NCBI RefSeq assembly: GCF_013304445.1
Contig: NZ_JAAITA010000006.1
Span: 89,685 to 153,684 of the forward strand
From: Blautia hansenii
GTDB lineage: Bacteria > Bacillota > Clostridia > Lachnospirales > Lachnospiraceae
Direction: 5' to 3'
DNA length: 64,000 nucleotides
Positions 41,528 to 50,711 of this stretch are shown here, in pieces. The first letter of the stretch is position 1; each line of letters opens with the position of its first letter. The notes under the pieces are model-generated. The model saw only the letters and a program-made list of their open reading frames with translations. It searched no databases and was not told the DNA's origin. Both the position numbers and the translations under genes were made by a program.

Positions 41528-42418
41528 ATGAACAGGAAGAAATCACAGGGGCGTTTTGTTTTTGCCTGCCTGGCACCTGCCGCGCTTTTAATACTGCTTT
41601 TTATTTTCGTTCCTACGGTAAAGGTCTTTAAAATGTCTTTGTACCGCATGGGAGGAATTACCAATAAGAAAGAATTTGTAGGATTTGAAAACTTTACAAA
41701 GTTGTTCCAGGATAAGGCGTTTTTGGAGGCTATGCAGAATACCATCTTAATCATTGTACTGGTTATGATTTGTACAATCGTGCTGGCTGTTCTTTTTGCA
41801 GCTTTATTGTCCAGAGGAAACTTCAAAGGAAAGAACTTTTTCCGCGTTATTTTTTACATCCCAAACATTTTGAGTATCGTTGTTGTAGCCGGTATCTTCG
41901 GCGCGATTTACAACCCAAGTACAGGTCTTTTGAATACCTTCCTGGAAGCGATTCATTTAGACGGTCTGGTGCACCAGTGGATGGGTGAACCGAAAATTGT
42001 TATTTATTCCGTTATTTTTGCTCTGGTATGGCAGGCCATCGGTTATTACATGGTTATGTACATGGCCAGTATGGCAGCAATTCCGGAAGATTTATATGAG
42101 GCAGCCGCTTTGGACGGTTCTTCCGAGATACATACGTTCTTTACTGTAACACTGCCTCTGATTTGGAACAATATCCGTACCACCTTAACCTTCTATATTA
42201 TCAGTACCATTAACCTGAGCTTCCTGTTTGTCCAGATTATGACGGATGGCGGTCCTAACGGAAAGACCGAAGTGGCGCTGAACTATATGTACAAACAGGC
42301 TTATGGTGCAGGGGTATACGGATACGGTATGGCTATCGGCGTTGTAGTCTTTATTTTCTCATTTGTACTAGCTGCAGTGGTAAACAAGATTACAGACAGA
42401 GAAGTGCTGGAATTTTAG
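41528..42418 (+). CDS. CUT1 sugar ABC transporter permease, MalF type
   Basis: 296 residues; ATG 41528 with AAGGAGG. A Lys/Arg-rich start, six membrane helices and the EAA loop IPEDLYEAAALDGSSEIHTF (about 180-199). The periplasmic and pore segments FFRVIFYIPNILSIVVVAGI near 98 and MTDGGPNGKTEV near 240 are typical of CUT1 MalF-type proteins. Functions with the next gene; ATPase absent from the locus. Confidence 0.94.
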   Translation: MNRKKSQGRFVFACLAPAALLILLFIFVPTVKVFKMSLYRMGGITNKKEFVGFENFTKLFQDKAFLEAMQNTILIIVLVMICTIVLAVLFAALLSRGNFKGKNFFRVIFYIPNILSIVVVAGIFGAIYNPSTGLLNTFLEAIHLDGLVHQWMGEPKIVIYSVIFALVWQAIGYYMVMYMASMAAIPEDLYEAAALDGSSEIHTFFTVTLPLIWNNIRTTLTFYIISTINLSFLFVQIMTDGGPNGKTEVALNYMYKQAYGAGVYGYGMAIGVVVFIFSFVLAAVVNKITDREVLEF

Positions 42419-42436
42419 AAAGGAGAATGAAGAGAA

Positions 42437-43309
42437 ATGAAAGAAACACATAAATTTACAAAAATTTTGTCAAAAGCTATCATTTACATTGCTCTTTTTG
42501 TTCTGGCTATTTCTATTATTGTACCGGTTGGCTGGGTATTTATGGCGAGTGTAAAGCGCAATGCGGAATTTATCGGTGCAGATATTAATCCATGGGCGCT
42601 GCCGGCAGACCCACGTTGGGAAAACTTCAAACAGGCTTTTGTAGATGCGAGAATGGGAGAGTTCTTCCTGAACTCCGTTATGGTAACAGCTCTGGCGCTT
42701 TTCCTGCTTTTGGTGCTTGCTCTTCCGGCTTCTTATGTACTGGCAAGATTTGATTTCAAGTGCAAAAAGATTTTGAATTTGGCCTGCATGGCAGGATTAT
42801 TTATCAATGTAAACTATATTGTAGTTCCGATTTTTCTCATGCTCACAGACGCCAACAAGGCTTTTCAGGTGGATTTTTTCCTGAATAACCGTTTCCTTCT
42901 GGCGCTTATTTACGCGGCAACCAGTCTTCCGTTTACGATTTATCTGTTAAGCGGATATTTCAAAACGCTGCCAAAGGGCTTTGAAGAGGCTGCTTATATT
43001 GACGGCTGCGGTTACTGGAAAACTATGGTGAAAATTATGGTTCCAATGGCAAAGCCAAGTATTATTACAGTCATTCTGTTTAACTTCCTTTCCTTCTGGA
43101 ATGAGTACATCATTGCTTACACGTTGATGGATGGACATGACACACTGGCTATGGGACTGAAAAACCTGATGGCTGTGGAAAAGACAGCTACGAACTACGG
43201 TATCATGTATGCAGGTCTTGTTATTGTTATGCTTCCTACATTGATTCTGTATATTGCAGTCCAGAAACGTCTGACAGAAGGTATGACACTGGGCGGACTG
43301 AAAGGATAG
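42437..43309 (+). CDS. CUT1 sugar ABC transporter permease, MalG type
   Basis: 290 residues, AAAGGAG site. Six membrane helices. The EAA loop reads LPKGFEEAAYIDGCGYWKTM (about 179-198). It ends with RLTEGMTLGGLKG, the usual MalG-type tail. It is followed 12 bases later by a 55-residue membrane protein in the same operon. Confidence 0.94.
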   Translation: MKETHKFTKILSKAIIYIALFVLAISIIVPVGWVFMASVKRNAEFIGADINPWALPADPRWENFKQAFVDARMGEFFLNSVMVTALALFLLLVLALPASYVLARFDFKCKKILNLACMAGLFINVNYIVVPIFLMLTDANKAFQVDFFLNNRFLLALIYAATSLPFTIYLLSGYFKTLPKGFEEAAYIDGCGYWKTMVKIMVPMAKPSIITVILFNFLSFWNEYIIAYTLMDGHDTLAMGLKNLMAVEKTATNYGIMYAGLVIVMLPTLILYIAVQKRLTEGMTLGGLKG

Positions 43310-43321
43310 GAGGAAATCGTA

Positions 43322-43489
43322 ATGAATCATACAGTGAAAGTGATTATAAAGTGTATTGTTTTTGTTGTGTGTCTCGCTTTGATTATTATGGGACAGAAAA
43401 ATATCAGCATTACGGGTCTGACTATGGAGTTGGTTGGTCTGGTAGGACTGCTGGTGCTGTTATTCCTTTACAATAAAAAGTATCAATAG
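43322..43489 (+). CDS. 55-residue membrane protein, DUF6903-like
   Basis: A short frame with a strong AGGAGG site, 12 bases after the permease stop and before the operon terminator. It encodes MNHTVKVIIKCIVFVVCLAL as a first membrane span, a short turn containing GQKNISITGLT, a second span (VGLVGLLVLLFL) and a basic end (YNKKYQ). I recall similar proteins, annotated as DUF6903, placed after sugar ABC permeases in Lachnospiraceae; function unknown. The placement suggests an accessory subunit or stabiliser of the transporter (inference). Confidence 0.8.
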   Translation: MNHTVKVIIKCIVFVVCLALIIMGQKNISITGLTMELVGLVGLLVLLFLYNKKYQ

Positions 43490-43519
43490 AAGTATCTGTA
43501 CGGAAAGAACAGACAGAGA

Positions 43520-43573
43520 GCGCCGGAAATACGGAGAGGAAAAGTTTCCCTCAAGTATTTCCGGCGCCTTTTT
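43520..43573 (+). terminator. Terminator of the second CUT1 operon
   Basis: GCGCCGGAAATAC pairs perfectly with GTATTTCCGGCGC over 13 bp, then CTTTTTG. Confidence 0.92.
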
Positions 43574-43700
43574 GAGTTCAGAAAAATATGCATAAAAATG
43601 ACAAAAACAAATGAATTTGTGCAAAGGATTTGTGAAATATTTTTGATAAAATAAAGATAACTTAAAACGAAGTATGGTTGAGAGAAAAGGAGAAGGTAAG

Positions 43701-44627
43701 ATGAAAAAACCAGTTTTAGTAGTTATGGCAGCAGGTATGGGAAGCCGTTACGGCGGTTTGAAGCAGATTGACCCGGTGGATAAACAGGGACACATTATTA
43801 TGGACTTTTCTATTTACGATGCAGTAAAGGCAGGGTTTGAAAAGGTTGTCTTTATTATTAAGAGAGAAAACGAAGCAGATTTTAAGGCTGCCATTGGGGA
43901 CAGAATGAGCAAAGTTATTGAGGTGGAATATGTATTTCAGGATTTGCACAATCTTCCGGAAGGATATGAAGTACCGGAAGGACGTGTGAAACCATGGGGA
44001 ACGGGACATGCGATTTTGAGCTGTCTGGGTACCGTAGACGCACCGTTTGCCGTTATCAATGCAGATGACTACTATGGAAGCCATGCATTCCAGATGATTT
44101 ATGATTATCTCACATCTCACGAGGATGATGAAAAATACCGCTATACCATGGTAGGCTATGTGCTGGAGAATACACTGACAGAAAACGGACACGTTGCAAG
44201 AGGTGTCTGTGTGACAGATGAAAACGGTTATCTGCAGGAAATCAACGAGAGAACCCATATCGAAAAGAGAGGAGACGAAACGGCTTATACAGAGGATGAC
44301 GGAGCAACCTGGACCGTGATTCCGGAAGGCAGCATTGTATCCATGAATATGTGGGGATTTTCACAGAGTATTCTGAAAGAGCTGAAAGACCGTTTCGCAA
44401 AATTCCTGGATGAGAATCTGGAAGGGAATCCAATGAAGTGCGAATACTTCCTTCCTTTTGTGGTAGATGAACTTTTAGGGGAAGACAAGGCTACCGTACA
44501 GGTTCTGAAATCTCTGGATAAATGGTACGGGGTAACTTATAAAGAAGATAAACCAGTGGTGGTTGCGGCTATTCAGGCTTTGAAAGACAGCGGTTTATAT
44601 CCGGAAAAACTGTGGGAGGAAAAATAG
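43701..44627 (+). CDS. Sugar-phosphate nucleotidyltransferase
   Basis: 308 residues; ATG 43701 with AAGGAG. The N-terminal Rossmann-like NTP transferase has PVLVVMAAGMGSRYGGLKQ (nucleotide-binding loop with Gly-rich signature and Lys), a metal Asp in FAVINADDYYG near 113, and the KPWGTGHAILSC segment near 97. It should make an NDP-sugar from a sugar 1-phosphate and NTP. With the next gene, a sugar 1-kinase, and GalE it forms a kinase-pyrophosphorylase-epimerase set. The specificity (HexNAc-1-P versus hexose-1-P) cannot be read from sequence. It is 3 bases from the kinase gene. Confidence 0.88.
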   Translation: MKKPVLVVMAAGMGSRYGGLKQIDPVDKQGHIIMDFSIYDAVKAGFEKVVFIIKRENEADFKAAIGDRMSKVIEVEYVFQDLHNLPEGYEVPEGRVKPWGTGHAILSCLGTVDAPFAVINADDYYGSHAFQMIYDYLTSHEDDEKYRYTMVGYVLENTLTENGHVARGVCVTDENGYLQEINERTHIEKRGDETAYTEDDGATWTVIPEGSIVSMNMWGFSQSILKELKDRFAKFLDENLEGNPMKCEYFLPFVVDELLGEDKATVQVLKSLDKWYGVTYKEDKPVVVAAIQALKDSGLYPEKLWEEK

Positions 44628-44630
44628 AAA

Positions 44631-45728
44631 ATGGCAGAAATTAAAAAAGAAGTAATTGAGAATTTTCAGTTTGAGGGGGAATACACAGAAGGAATTCCTT
44701 ACGGAAGCGGTCATATCAATGATACTTTCCGAGTGACTTTTCAGCATAAGGGAGAAACGAAACGATATATTCTGCAGCGCATGAACAATCAGATTTTTCT
44801 GAATCCGGAAGAACTCATGGAAAACGTTGTGGGGGTAACTTCCTGGCTGAGAAAGAAAATTGTGGAAAACGGGGGAGAACCGGAGAGAGAAACCTTGAAT
44901 TTAGTGCCTGCAAAAGACGGCAAGGCTTTTTATAAAGACAGCGAAGGGGAATATTGGAGAGTGTACCTTTTCATTGAAGGGGCTAAGACGTATGACTTGG
45001 TGGAGAATCAGGAAGATTTCTACCAGAGCGCGGTGGCTTTCGGCAGATTCCAGGGACTCCTGGCAGACTATCCGGCAGAAACCCTTCATGAAACCATTCA
45101 GGATTTCCACAATACCGTAAAACGTCTGGATACTTTTAAGAAAGCAGTAGAAGCAGATGGGTGCGGCAGAGCAGCACAGGTGCAGGAAGAGATTCAGTTT
45201 GTGCTGGACAGAGAAGCACTGGCGCACAAGCTCTGTGATATGCAGGCAGAGGGAAAACTGCCGCTGCGTGTTACTCATAATGATACAAAGCTGAACAACA
45301 TTATGATTGATGATGAAACAAGAAAAGCAATCTGTGTGATTGACTTGGATACCGTTATGCCGGGGCTGTCAGTGAATGACTTTGGTGATTCTATCCGTTT
45401 CGGCGCCAGCACAGGAGCAGAGGACGAACCGGATTTATCTAAGGTTTCCTGCAGTATGGAATTGTTTGAACTTTACACGAAAGGTTTCGTAGAGGGATGC
45501 AAAGGCAGTCTGACAGAGGAAGAACTGGATATGCTTCCGGTAGGAGCCATGACGATGACCTATGAGTGCGGCATGCGTTTCCTTACAGATTATCTGGAGG
45601 GCGACCATTATTTTAAGATACACAGAGAAGGTCACAATCTGGATCGCTGCAGAACGCAGTTTAAGCTGGTGAAGGATATGGAGGAAAAATGGAATCAGAT
45701 GAATGAAATTGTAAACAAATACAGATAG
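44631..45728 (+). CDS. APH-fold sugar kinase, N-acetylhexosamine 1-kinase (NahK)-like
   Basis: 365 residues of the aminoglycoside/choline kinase fold. GSGHINDTFRV near 24 and RYILQRMNNQIF near 44 form the N-lobe. The catalytic loop VTHNDTKLNNIMID near 215 (HxD and Asn) and the metal-binding VIDLDTVMPGLSVNDFGDS near 238 are clear. It resembles NahK/LnpB of bifidobacteria, which phosphorylates GlcNAc and GalNAc at C1; related sequences are often mislabelled mucin desulfatase. The operon partners, a nucleotidyltransferase and GalE, match that role. It is not an antibiotic-resistance gene on present evidence. Confidence 0.8.
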   Translation: MAEIKKEVIENFQFEGEYTEGIPYGSGHINDTFRVTFQHKGETKRYILQRMNNQIFLNPEELMENVVGVTSWLRKKIVENGGEPERETLNLVPAKDGKAFYKDSEGEYWRVYLFIEGAKTYDLVENQEDFYQSAVAFGRFQGLLADYPAETLHETIQDFHNTVKRLDTFKKAVEADGCGRAAQVQEEIQFVLDREALAHKLCDMQAEGKLPLRVTHNDTKLNNIMIDDETRKAICVIDLDTVMPGLSVNDFGDSIRFGASTGAEDEPDLSKVSCSMELFELYTKGFVEGCKGSLTEEELDMLPVGAMTMTYECGMRFLTDYLEGDHYFKIHREGHNLDRCRTQFKLVKDMEEKWNQMNEIVNKYR

Positions 45729-45742
45729 TTTGCAAGGTATAC

Positions 45743-45771
45743 TTGAATTTTCCAATGGAAAGTGGTAGCAT
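45743..45771 (+). promoter_or_regulatory. Promoter for galE
   Basis: TTGAAT and TAGCAT with a 17-base spacer and an extended TG before the -10, 68 bases before the start. This gives galE expression independent of the kinase. Confidence 0.55.
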
Positions 45772-45838
45772 AGAAACAAACATAGAAAATGTTTTGTAAC
45801 ATGAAAAATAGTTGATTTCTCAAAGGAGGAATAAAAAG

Positions 45839-46855
45839 ATGGCAATTTTAGTAACAGGCGGAGCCGGATATATCGGCAGCCATACCGTAGTGGAACTTCA
45901 GAGTGCAGGATATGATGTAGTGGTTCTGGATAATCTTTCCAACTCCAGCGAAAAATCTCTGGAACGAGTGGAAAAAATCACAGGGAAACCTGTAAAATTT
46001 TATAAAGCAGATATTTTAGACAGAGAGGCTTTGAATGAAGTCTTTGAAAAAGAATCCATTGATTCCTGTATTCATTTTGCAGGCCTAAAAGCAGTAGGAG
46101 AGTCTGTTCAAAAGCCCTGGGAATATTATGAAAACAATATTGCAGGCACTCTGACTCTGGTGGATGTCATGAGAAAGCACAATGTGAAGAACATCATCTT
46201 CTCTTCTTCTGCAACGGTATACGGTGACCCGGCTTTTGTTCCTATTACAGAGGAATGCCCAAAAGGCACCTGCACCAATCCATACGGCTGGACAAAATCC
46301 ATGCTGGAACAGGTTTTGACAGATATTCAGAAAGCAGACCCGGAATGGAATGTGGTTATTTTAAGATACTTCAACCCCATCGGTGCACATAAGAGCGGTA
46401 CCATTGGAGAGAATCCAAACGGTATTCCAAATAACTTAATGCCATATATCACACAGGTGGCTGTAGGAAAATTAAAAGAATTGGGTGTATTCGGAAATGA
46501 TTACGACACACATGACGGAACCGGTGTGAGAGATTATATCCATGTGGTGGATTTAGCCAAAGGCCATGTAAAGGCTTTAAAGAAGATTGAAGACAAATCC
46601 GGACTGTCTGTTTACAACCTGGGAACAGGTAAGGGATACAGCGTACTGGATATTGTGAAAAACTTTGAAGAAGCTACAGGCGTGAAGATTCCATATGTGA
46701 TAAAACCGCGCCGTGCAGGCGATATTGCAACCTGCTATTCCAGTGCAGAAAAAGCGTACAAAGAACTGGGATGGAAAGCTGAAAACGGAATTAAAGAAAT
46801 GTGTGAGGACTCCTGGAGATGGCAGTCTAACAATCCAAACGGATACGACGAATAA
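45839..46855 (+). CDS. galE: UDP-glucose 4-epimerase
   Basis: 338 residues; ATG 45839 behind AAGGAGG. An extended short-chain dehydrogenase with the NAD motif [12 protein letters not shown] (5-16), [11 protein letters not shown] near 118 (catalytic Ser/Thr), the YGWTK YxxxK motif near 148, and YFNPIGAH near 177. It interconverts UDP-glucose and UDP-galactose. Some members also act on UDP-GlcNAc/GalNAc, and a small residue near position 297-299 decides this; the local sequence is DIATCYSS, so a C-type restrictive or permissive pocket should be checked by structure. Ends with a strong terminator. Confidence 0.95.
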   Translation: MAILVTGGAGYIGSHTVVELQSAGYDVVVLDNLSNSSEKSLERVEKITGKPVKFYKADILDREALNEVFEKESIDSCIHFAGLKAVGESVQKPWEYYENNIAGTLTLVDVMRKHNVKNIIFSSSATVYGDPAFVPITEECPKGTCTNPYGWTKSMLEQVLTDIQKADPEWNVVILRYFNPIGAHKSGTIGENPNGIPNNLMPYITQVAVGKLKELGVFGNDYDTHDGTGVRDYIHVVDLAKGHVKALKKIEDKSGLSVYNLGTGKGYSVLDIVKNFEEATGVKIPYVIKPRRAGDIATCYSSAEKAYKELGWKAENGIKEMCEDSWRWQSNNPNGYDE

Positions 46856-46869
46856 AAATAAGCCTATGG

Positions 46870-46918
46870 AAAGCCCCGTAAGAGAAGCAAAAGATTTGCT
46901 TTTCTTGCGGGGCTTTTT
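46870..46918 (+). terminator. Terminator after galE
   Basis: AAGCCCCGTAAGA-AAGCAAA pairs with TTTGCTT-TCTTGCGGGGCTT, then TTTGTGG. A long strong stem. Confidence 0.92.
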
Positions 46919-46942
46919 GTGGGGCGCCTGGCGGCGCAGGGT

Positions 46943-48418
46943 TTAATAAATTTTCTTGTGTTCGTATACAGGTTCAGAAGTAAGCTGCACGCCCAGTTTT
47001 TTGAAGACTTTCTTGTCCACAGAAGACAGCATGACAGAGGAATGTACCTGGCAGCCTTTCAGCTTTGGAAGCTGTTCCAGAGCCAATTTAGCCACGTCGC
47101 TGGTGGCAGCAGTACTGGACAGGGCAATGAGTACCTCGTCGGTATGCAGTCTTGGGTTTTTACTTCCCAGATAATCGATTTTCAGCTTCTGAATCGGTTC
47201 AATGGCTGTTGGGGAAAGCACATGCAGGTTGTGAGGAATCTGTGCCAGTTCCTTTAAGGTGTTCAGAAGGAGTGCAGCGGAAGCGCCCAAAAGGTCAGAA
47301 GTTTTTCCGGTGAGAATTCTTCCGTCCTCCAGCTCAATGGCAGCAGCCGGAGCCCCGGTTTTTTCCGCACGTTCTAAAGCAGCAGTGGTAACACGGCGGT
47401 TTTCAGTAGAAATGCCCGCCTGTTTCATCAGCAGTTCCAGCTTGAAGACTTCTTCCTCTGTGTTGGATTCCTCCAGACGGCCTTCCAATGCCTGGTAGTA
47501 TCTGCGGATGATTTCCTGTCTGGAAGCCTCTCTGCAGGCTTCATCGTCAATGATACAGTTTCCTGCCATATTGACACCCATGTCTGTAGGAGACTGGTAC
47601 GGGCATTTTCCGAAAATTCGCTCAAAAATAGCGCTGAGTACCGGGAAAATTTCCACGTCACGGTTGTAGTTTACTGTGGTTTCCCCGTAGGCTTCCAGAT
47701 GGAAGGGGTCAATCATATTGACGTCGTTTAAGTCCGCGGTAGCTGCTTCGTATGCCAGGTTGACCGGATGTTTCAGAGGAATGTTCCAGATAGGGAAGGT
47801 TTCAAATTTTGCATAGCCTGCGTGGATACCACGTTTGTGTTCATGGTAGAGCTGGGAAAGGCAGGTAGCCATTTTGCCGCTTCCCGGTCCCGGTGCGGTT
47901 ATAACAACCAGAGGACGGGAGGTTTCAATATATTCGTTCTTGCCGTAGCCTTCGTCGCTGACAATGAAAGGAATGTTGCTTGGATAACCGGCAATGGGAT
48001 AATGCAGATATACACGGATTCCCAGGTTTTCCAGCTTGGTTTTAAAAGCCATGGCGCCGGCCTGACCGGAAAATTGTGTGATGACAACGCTGCCTACGAA
48101 AAAGCCTCTGTCCTTAAAGGCATCCATTAAGCGCAGCACGTCAAGGTCATAGGTAATCCCCAAATCCCCTCTGACTTTATTTTTCTCTATATCGCCGGCA
48201 CTGATAACGATGACGATTTCCGCATGGTCAGAAAGCTGTTCCAGCATTTTCAGCTTGCTGTCCGGGGCGAATCCCGGCAGAACCCTGGAAGCGTGGTAGT
48301 CGTCGAAAAGTTTGCCTCCGAACTCCAGATACAGCTTGTTATCGAACTGACTGATACGTTCTTTGATATGTTCGGACTGCATGGATAAATATTTGTCATT
48401 ATCAAATCCTATTTTCAT
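46943..48418 (-). CDS. DUF1846 domain-containing protein
   Basis: 491 residues, the typical length of the DUF1846 family (PF08903). Recognisable segments are KIGFDNDKYLSMQSEHIKER at the start, LYLEFGGKLFDDYHASRVLP near 29, VVITAPGPGSGKMATCLSQL near 170 with a phosphate-loop-like Gly-Ser-Gly-Lys, and PTDMGVNMAGNCIIDD near 280. Structures of members are known but the biochemical role is not established. It is monocistronic. The GPGSGKMAT stretch hints at nucleotide or phosphate binding (inference). The 230-base gap to ftsH holds the divergent promoters. Confidence 0.93.
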   Translation of the reverse strand: MKIGFDNDKYLSMQSEHIKERISQFDNKLYLEFGGKLFDDYHASRVLPGFAPDSKLKMLEQLSDHAEIVIVISAGDIEKNKVRGDLGITYDLDVLRLMDAFKDRGFFVGSVVITQFSGQAGAMAFKTKLENLGIRVYLHYPIAGYPSNIPFIVSDEGYGKNEYIETSRPLVVITAPGPGSGKMATCLSQLYHEHKRGIHAGYAKFETFPIWNIPLKHPVNLAYEAATADLNDVNMIDPFHLEAYGETTVNYNRDVEIFPVLSAIFERIFGKCPYQSPTDMGVNMAGNCIIDDEACREASRQEIIRRYYQALEGRLEESNTEEEVFKLELLMKQAGISTENRRVTTAALERAEKTGAPAAAIELEDGRILTGKTSDLLGASAALLLNTLKELAQIPHNLHVLSPTAIEPIQKLKIDYLGSKNPRLHTDEVLIALSSTAATSDVAKLALEQLPKLKGCQVHSSVMLSSVDKKVFKKLGVQLTSEPVYEHKKIY

Positions 48419-48591
48419 CTTTAAGTGCCCCTTTTTCTTTGAATTTATTAAAAAACGCGTAAAGTTATCGTGTACTGCGTTAGTATACTACAATTATACG
48501 GGAAAATTCCAGTGTAAACGGCAAAAATCTTTTATTTTGTGTAAATTTACAAAAGTTTAATAAATGTGTACAGTTTTTCATAATCTTATTG

Positions 48592-48620
48592 TTGATTTAT
48601 AATCTCGTAATCCTTATAAT
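48592..48620 (+). promoter_or_regulatory. ftsH promoter
   Basis: TTGATT and TATAAT with a 17-base spacer, 28 bases before the start codon. Another TATAAT at 48598 lacks a partner hexamer. Confidence 0.65.
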
Positions 48621-48647
48621 AAAGAAGATCACGTGAGGAGGAAAGAA

Positions 48648-50618
48648 ATGGAGCAAAATCAGAATAAAGGTCCGAAGGATGACGGGCCTAAGAATAAACA
48701 GTCATTGCTGGTAGTGGTGATTTGCCTGATGATGGGACTTATCGTAGTAAATCTTTTTAGTATCCTGACAAAAAATCAGACCAATCAAATTAACTACAGC
48801 GAGTTCATTGAAAAGGTGAACGATGGTGAGGTCAAAGAAGTTGTGATAAAATCCGACACACTGGAAATCACCTTGAAAGAACAGAAAATTATGGGACAGC
48901 CGGTGAAGGTATATACAACGATGTCTGAAAGCCTGGACGAGCTGACAAAGCGTCTGGAAAAGGCGGATGTGACCTTTGGCAGAGAACAGCCAAGTCCGGT
49001 TGCGGAGGTGATTCTCAGCCTTTTAGGCATGGTGATTCCTATTGTCGTCATGATTTTTCTGCTGAGTTTCATGTTTAAACGTATGAACGGCGGCAGCGGC
49101 ATTATGGGCGGCGTGGGAAAAAGCAAAGCCAAAGCCTATGTGCAGAAAGAAACCGGCATTACTTTTAAAGATGTGGCGGGACAGGACGAGGCCAAGGAAT
49201 CCCTCCAGGAAGTGGTGGATTTCCTGCACAATCCAGGGAAGTATACAGCCATTGGCGCGAAACTTCCAAAGGGCGCGCTGTTAGTGGGACCTCCGGGAAC
49301 CGGTAAAACGCTTCTGGCGAAAGCCGTGGCAGGCGAGGCTCATGTGCCTTTCTTTTCCCTGTCCGGTTCGGATTTCGTGGAGATGTTTGTAGGTGTGGGT
49401 GCGTCCCGTGTCCGGGATTTGTTTGAAGAGGCAAAGAAAAATGCACCCTGTATTATTTTTATCGACGAGGTAGACGCTATTGGTAAGAGCCGTGATTCCC
49501 GTTACGGCGGCAATGACGAGAGGGAGCAGACACTGAATCAGTTGTTGGCTGAGATGGACGGTTTTGATACCTCAAAAGGACTTCTCATTCTGGCGGCTAC
49601 CAACCGTCCGGAGGTTCTGGACCCGGCGCTTCTGCGTCCGGGACGTTTTGACCGCCGCGTCATTGTGGACCGTCCGGATTTAAAGGGTCGTGTGAGTATT
49701 TTAAAAGTACACGCAAAAAATGTGTCTCTGGATGAGACCGTGGATTTGGAGGGCATTGCTCTGGCAACCTCCGGCGCAGTGGGTTCGGATTTGGCAAACA
49801 TGATGAATGAGGCGGCTATTTTAGCAGTTAAGAACGGAAGAAGCGCTGTTTCCCAGAAAGATTTGCTGGAAGCAGTGGAAGTCGTTTTGGTGGGTAAAGA
49901 GAAGAAAGACAGGATTCTGAGCACAGAGGAGAGGAAAATTGTTTCCTATCACGAAGTGGGACATGCGCTGGTCAGCGCTCTGCAGAAGGATTCTGAGCCG
50001 GTGCAGAAGATTACCATTGTACCGAGAACCATGGGTGCTCTGGGCTATGTGATGCATGTACCGGAGGAAGAGAAATTCCTAAATACCAGAAAAGAACTGG
50101 AAGCCATGCTGGTAGGATACCTGGGCGGACGGGCAGCAGAGGAGATTGTCTTTGATACGGTCACCACGGGCGCAGCCAACGATATTGAACAGGCTACCAA
50201 GGTGGCCAGAGCCATGATTACCCAGTACGGTATGTCAGACCGCTTTGGACTTATGGGACTGGCGGAAACCCAGAATCAGTATCTGGACGGAAAAGCCATG
50301 TTAAACTGCGGCGATTCCACAGCCACAGAGATTGACCATGAAGTTATGAAACTCCTGAAAAAATCTTATGATGAGGCCAAGAGGCTGCTCAGTGAGAACA
50401 GGGATGTGATGGACAAGATTGCAGAGTTTCTGATTCAGAAGGAAACCATTACGGGAAAAGAGTTTATGAAGATTTTCCATGAGGCCAAGGGGATTCAGGA
50501 ACCGGAGGTCAAGGGCAGAATCGAAGAAAAAACGGTGGAAACAGAAGCACCGATGCAGCTTCCTGGGACACATACAGATGCAGACGAAAATCAGAATTCG
50601 GAAGCGGTAGAAATATAA
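48648..50618 (+). CDS. ftsH: ATP-dependent zinc metalloprotease FtsH
   Basis: 656 residues; ATG 48648 behind GAGGAGG. Two N-terminal membrane spans (about 22-42 and 122-142) frame a periplasmic domain. The AAA module has Walker A G214-P-P-G-T-G-K-T221, Walker [12 protein letters not shown] near 270, the second region of homology [20 protein letters not shown] near 320, and the pore loop FVEMFVGVG. The zinc protease site is H435-E-V-G-H439 with the third ligand in the DIEQAT segment. It degrades misassembled membrane proteins and regulators. The C-terminal tail is acidic and Glu-rich, which is common. tilS and hpt, its frequent neighbours in Firmicutes, are not here. Confidence 0.97.
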   Translation: MEQNQNKGPKDDGPKNKQSLLVVVICLMMGLIVVNLFSILTKNQTNQINYSEFIEKVNDGEVKEVVIKSDTLEITLKEQKIMGQPVKVYTTMSESLDELTKRLEKADVTFGREQPSPVAEVILSLLGMVIPIVVMIFLLSFMFKRMNGGSGIMGGVGKSKAKAYVQKETGITFKDVAGQDEAKESLQEVVDFLHNPGKYTAIGAKLPKGALLVGPPGTGKTLLAKAVAGEAHVPFFSLSGSDFVEMFVGVGASRVRDLFEEAKKNAPCIIFIDEVDAIGKSRDSRYGGNDEREQTLNQLLAEMDGFDTSKGLLILAATNRPEVLDPALLRPGRFDRRVIVDRPDLKGRVSILKVHAKNVSLDETVDLEGIALATSGAVGSDLANMMNEAAILAVKNGRSAVSQKDLLEAVEVVLVGKEKKDRILSTEERKIVSYHEVGHALVSALQKDSEPVQKITIVPRTMGALGYVMHVPEEEKFLNTRKELEAMLVGYLGGRAAEEIVFDTVTTGAANDIEQATKVARAMITQYGMSDRFGLMGLAETQNQYLDGKAMLNCGDSTATEIDHEVMKLLKKSYDEAKRLLSENRDVMDKIAEFLIQKETITGKEFMKIFHEAKGIQEPEVKGRIEEKTVETEAPMQLPGTHTDADENQNSEAVEI

Positions 50619-50624
50619 GAGATG

Positions 50625-50697
50625 AGCTGCCGCATTAAGTAATATCGGGAAGAAGTACAGACATTCCTGATTGCTGCTTAATGCGGCAGCTTTTTTC
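50625..50697 (+). terminator. Terminator after ftsH
   Basis: AGCTGCCGCATTAAG pairs perfectly with CTTAATGCGGCAGCT, then TTTTTC. The loop is about 37 bases. Confidence 0.9.
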
Positions 50698-50711
50698 AGA
50701 AAGGAGAGCAT

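Noticed and set aside
44631..45728. Aminoglycoside resistance phosphotransferase
   Set aside because: The fold is shared, but the sequence and the operon with a nucleotidyltransferase and GalE point to a sugar kinase.
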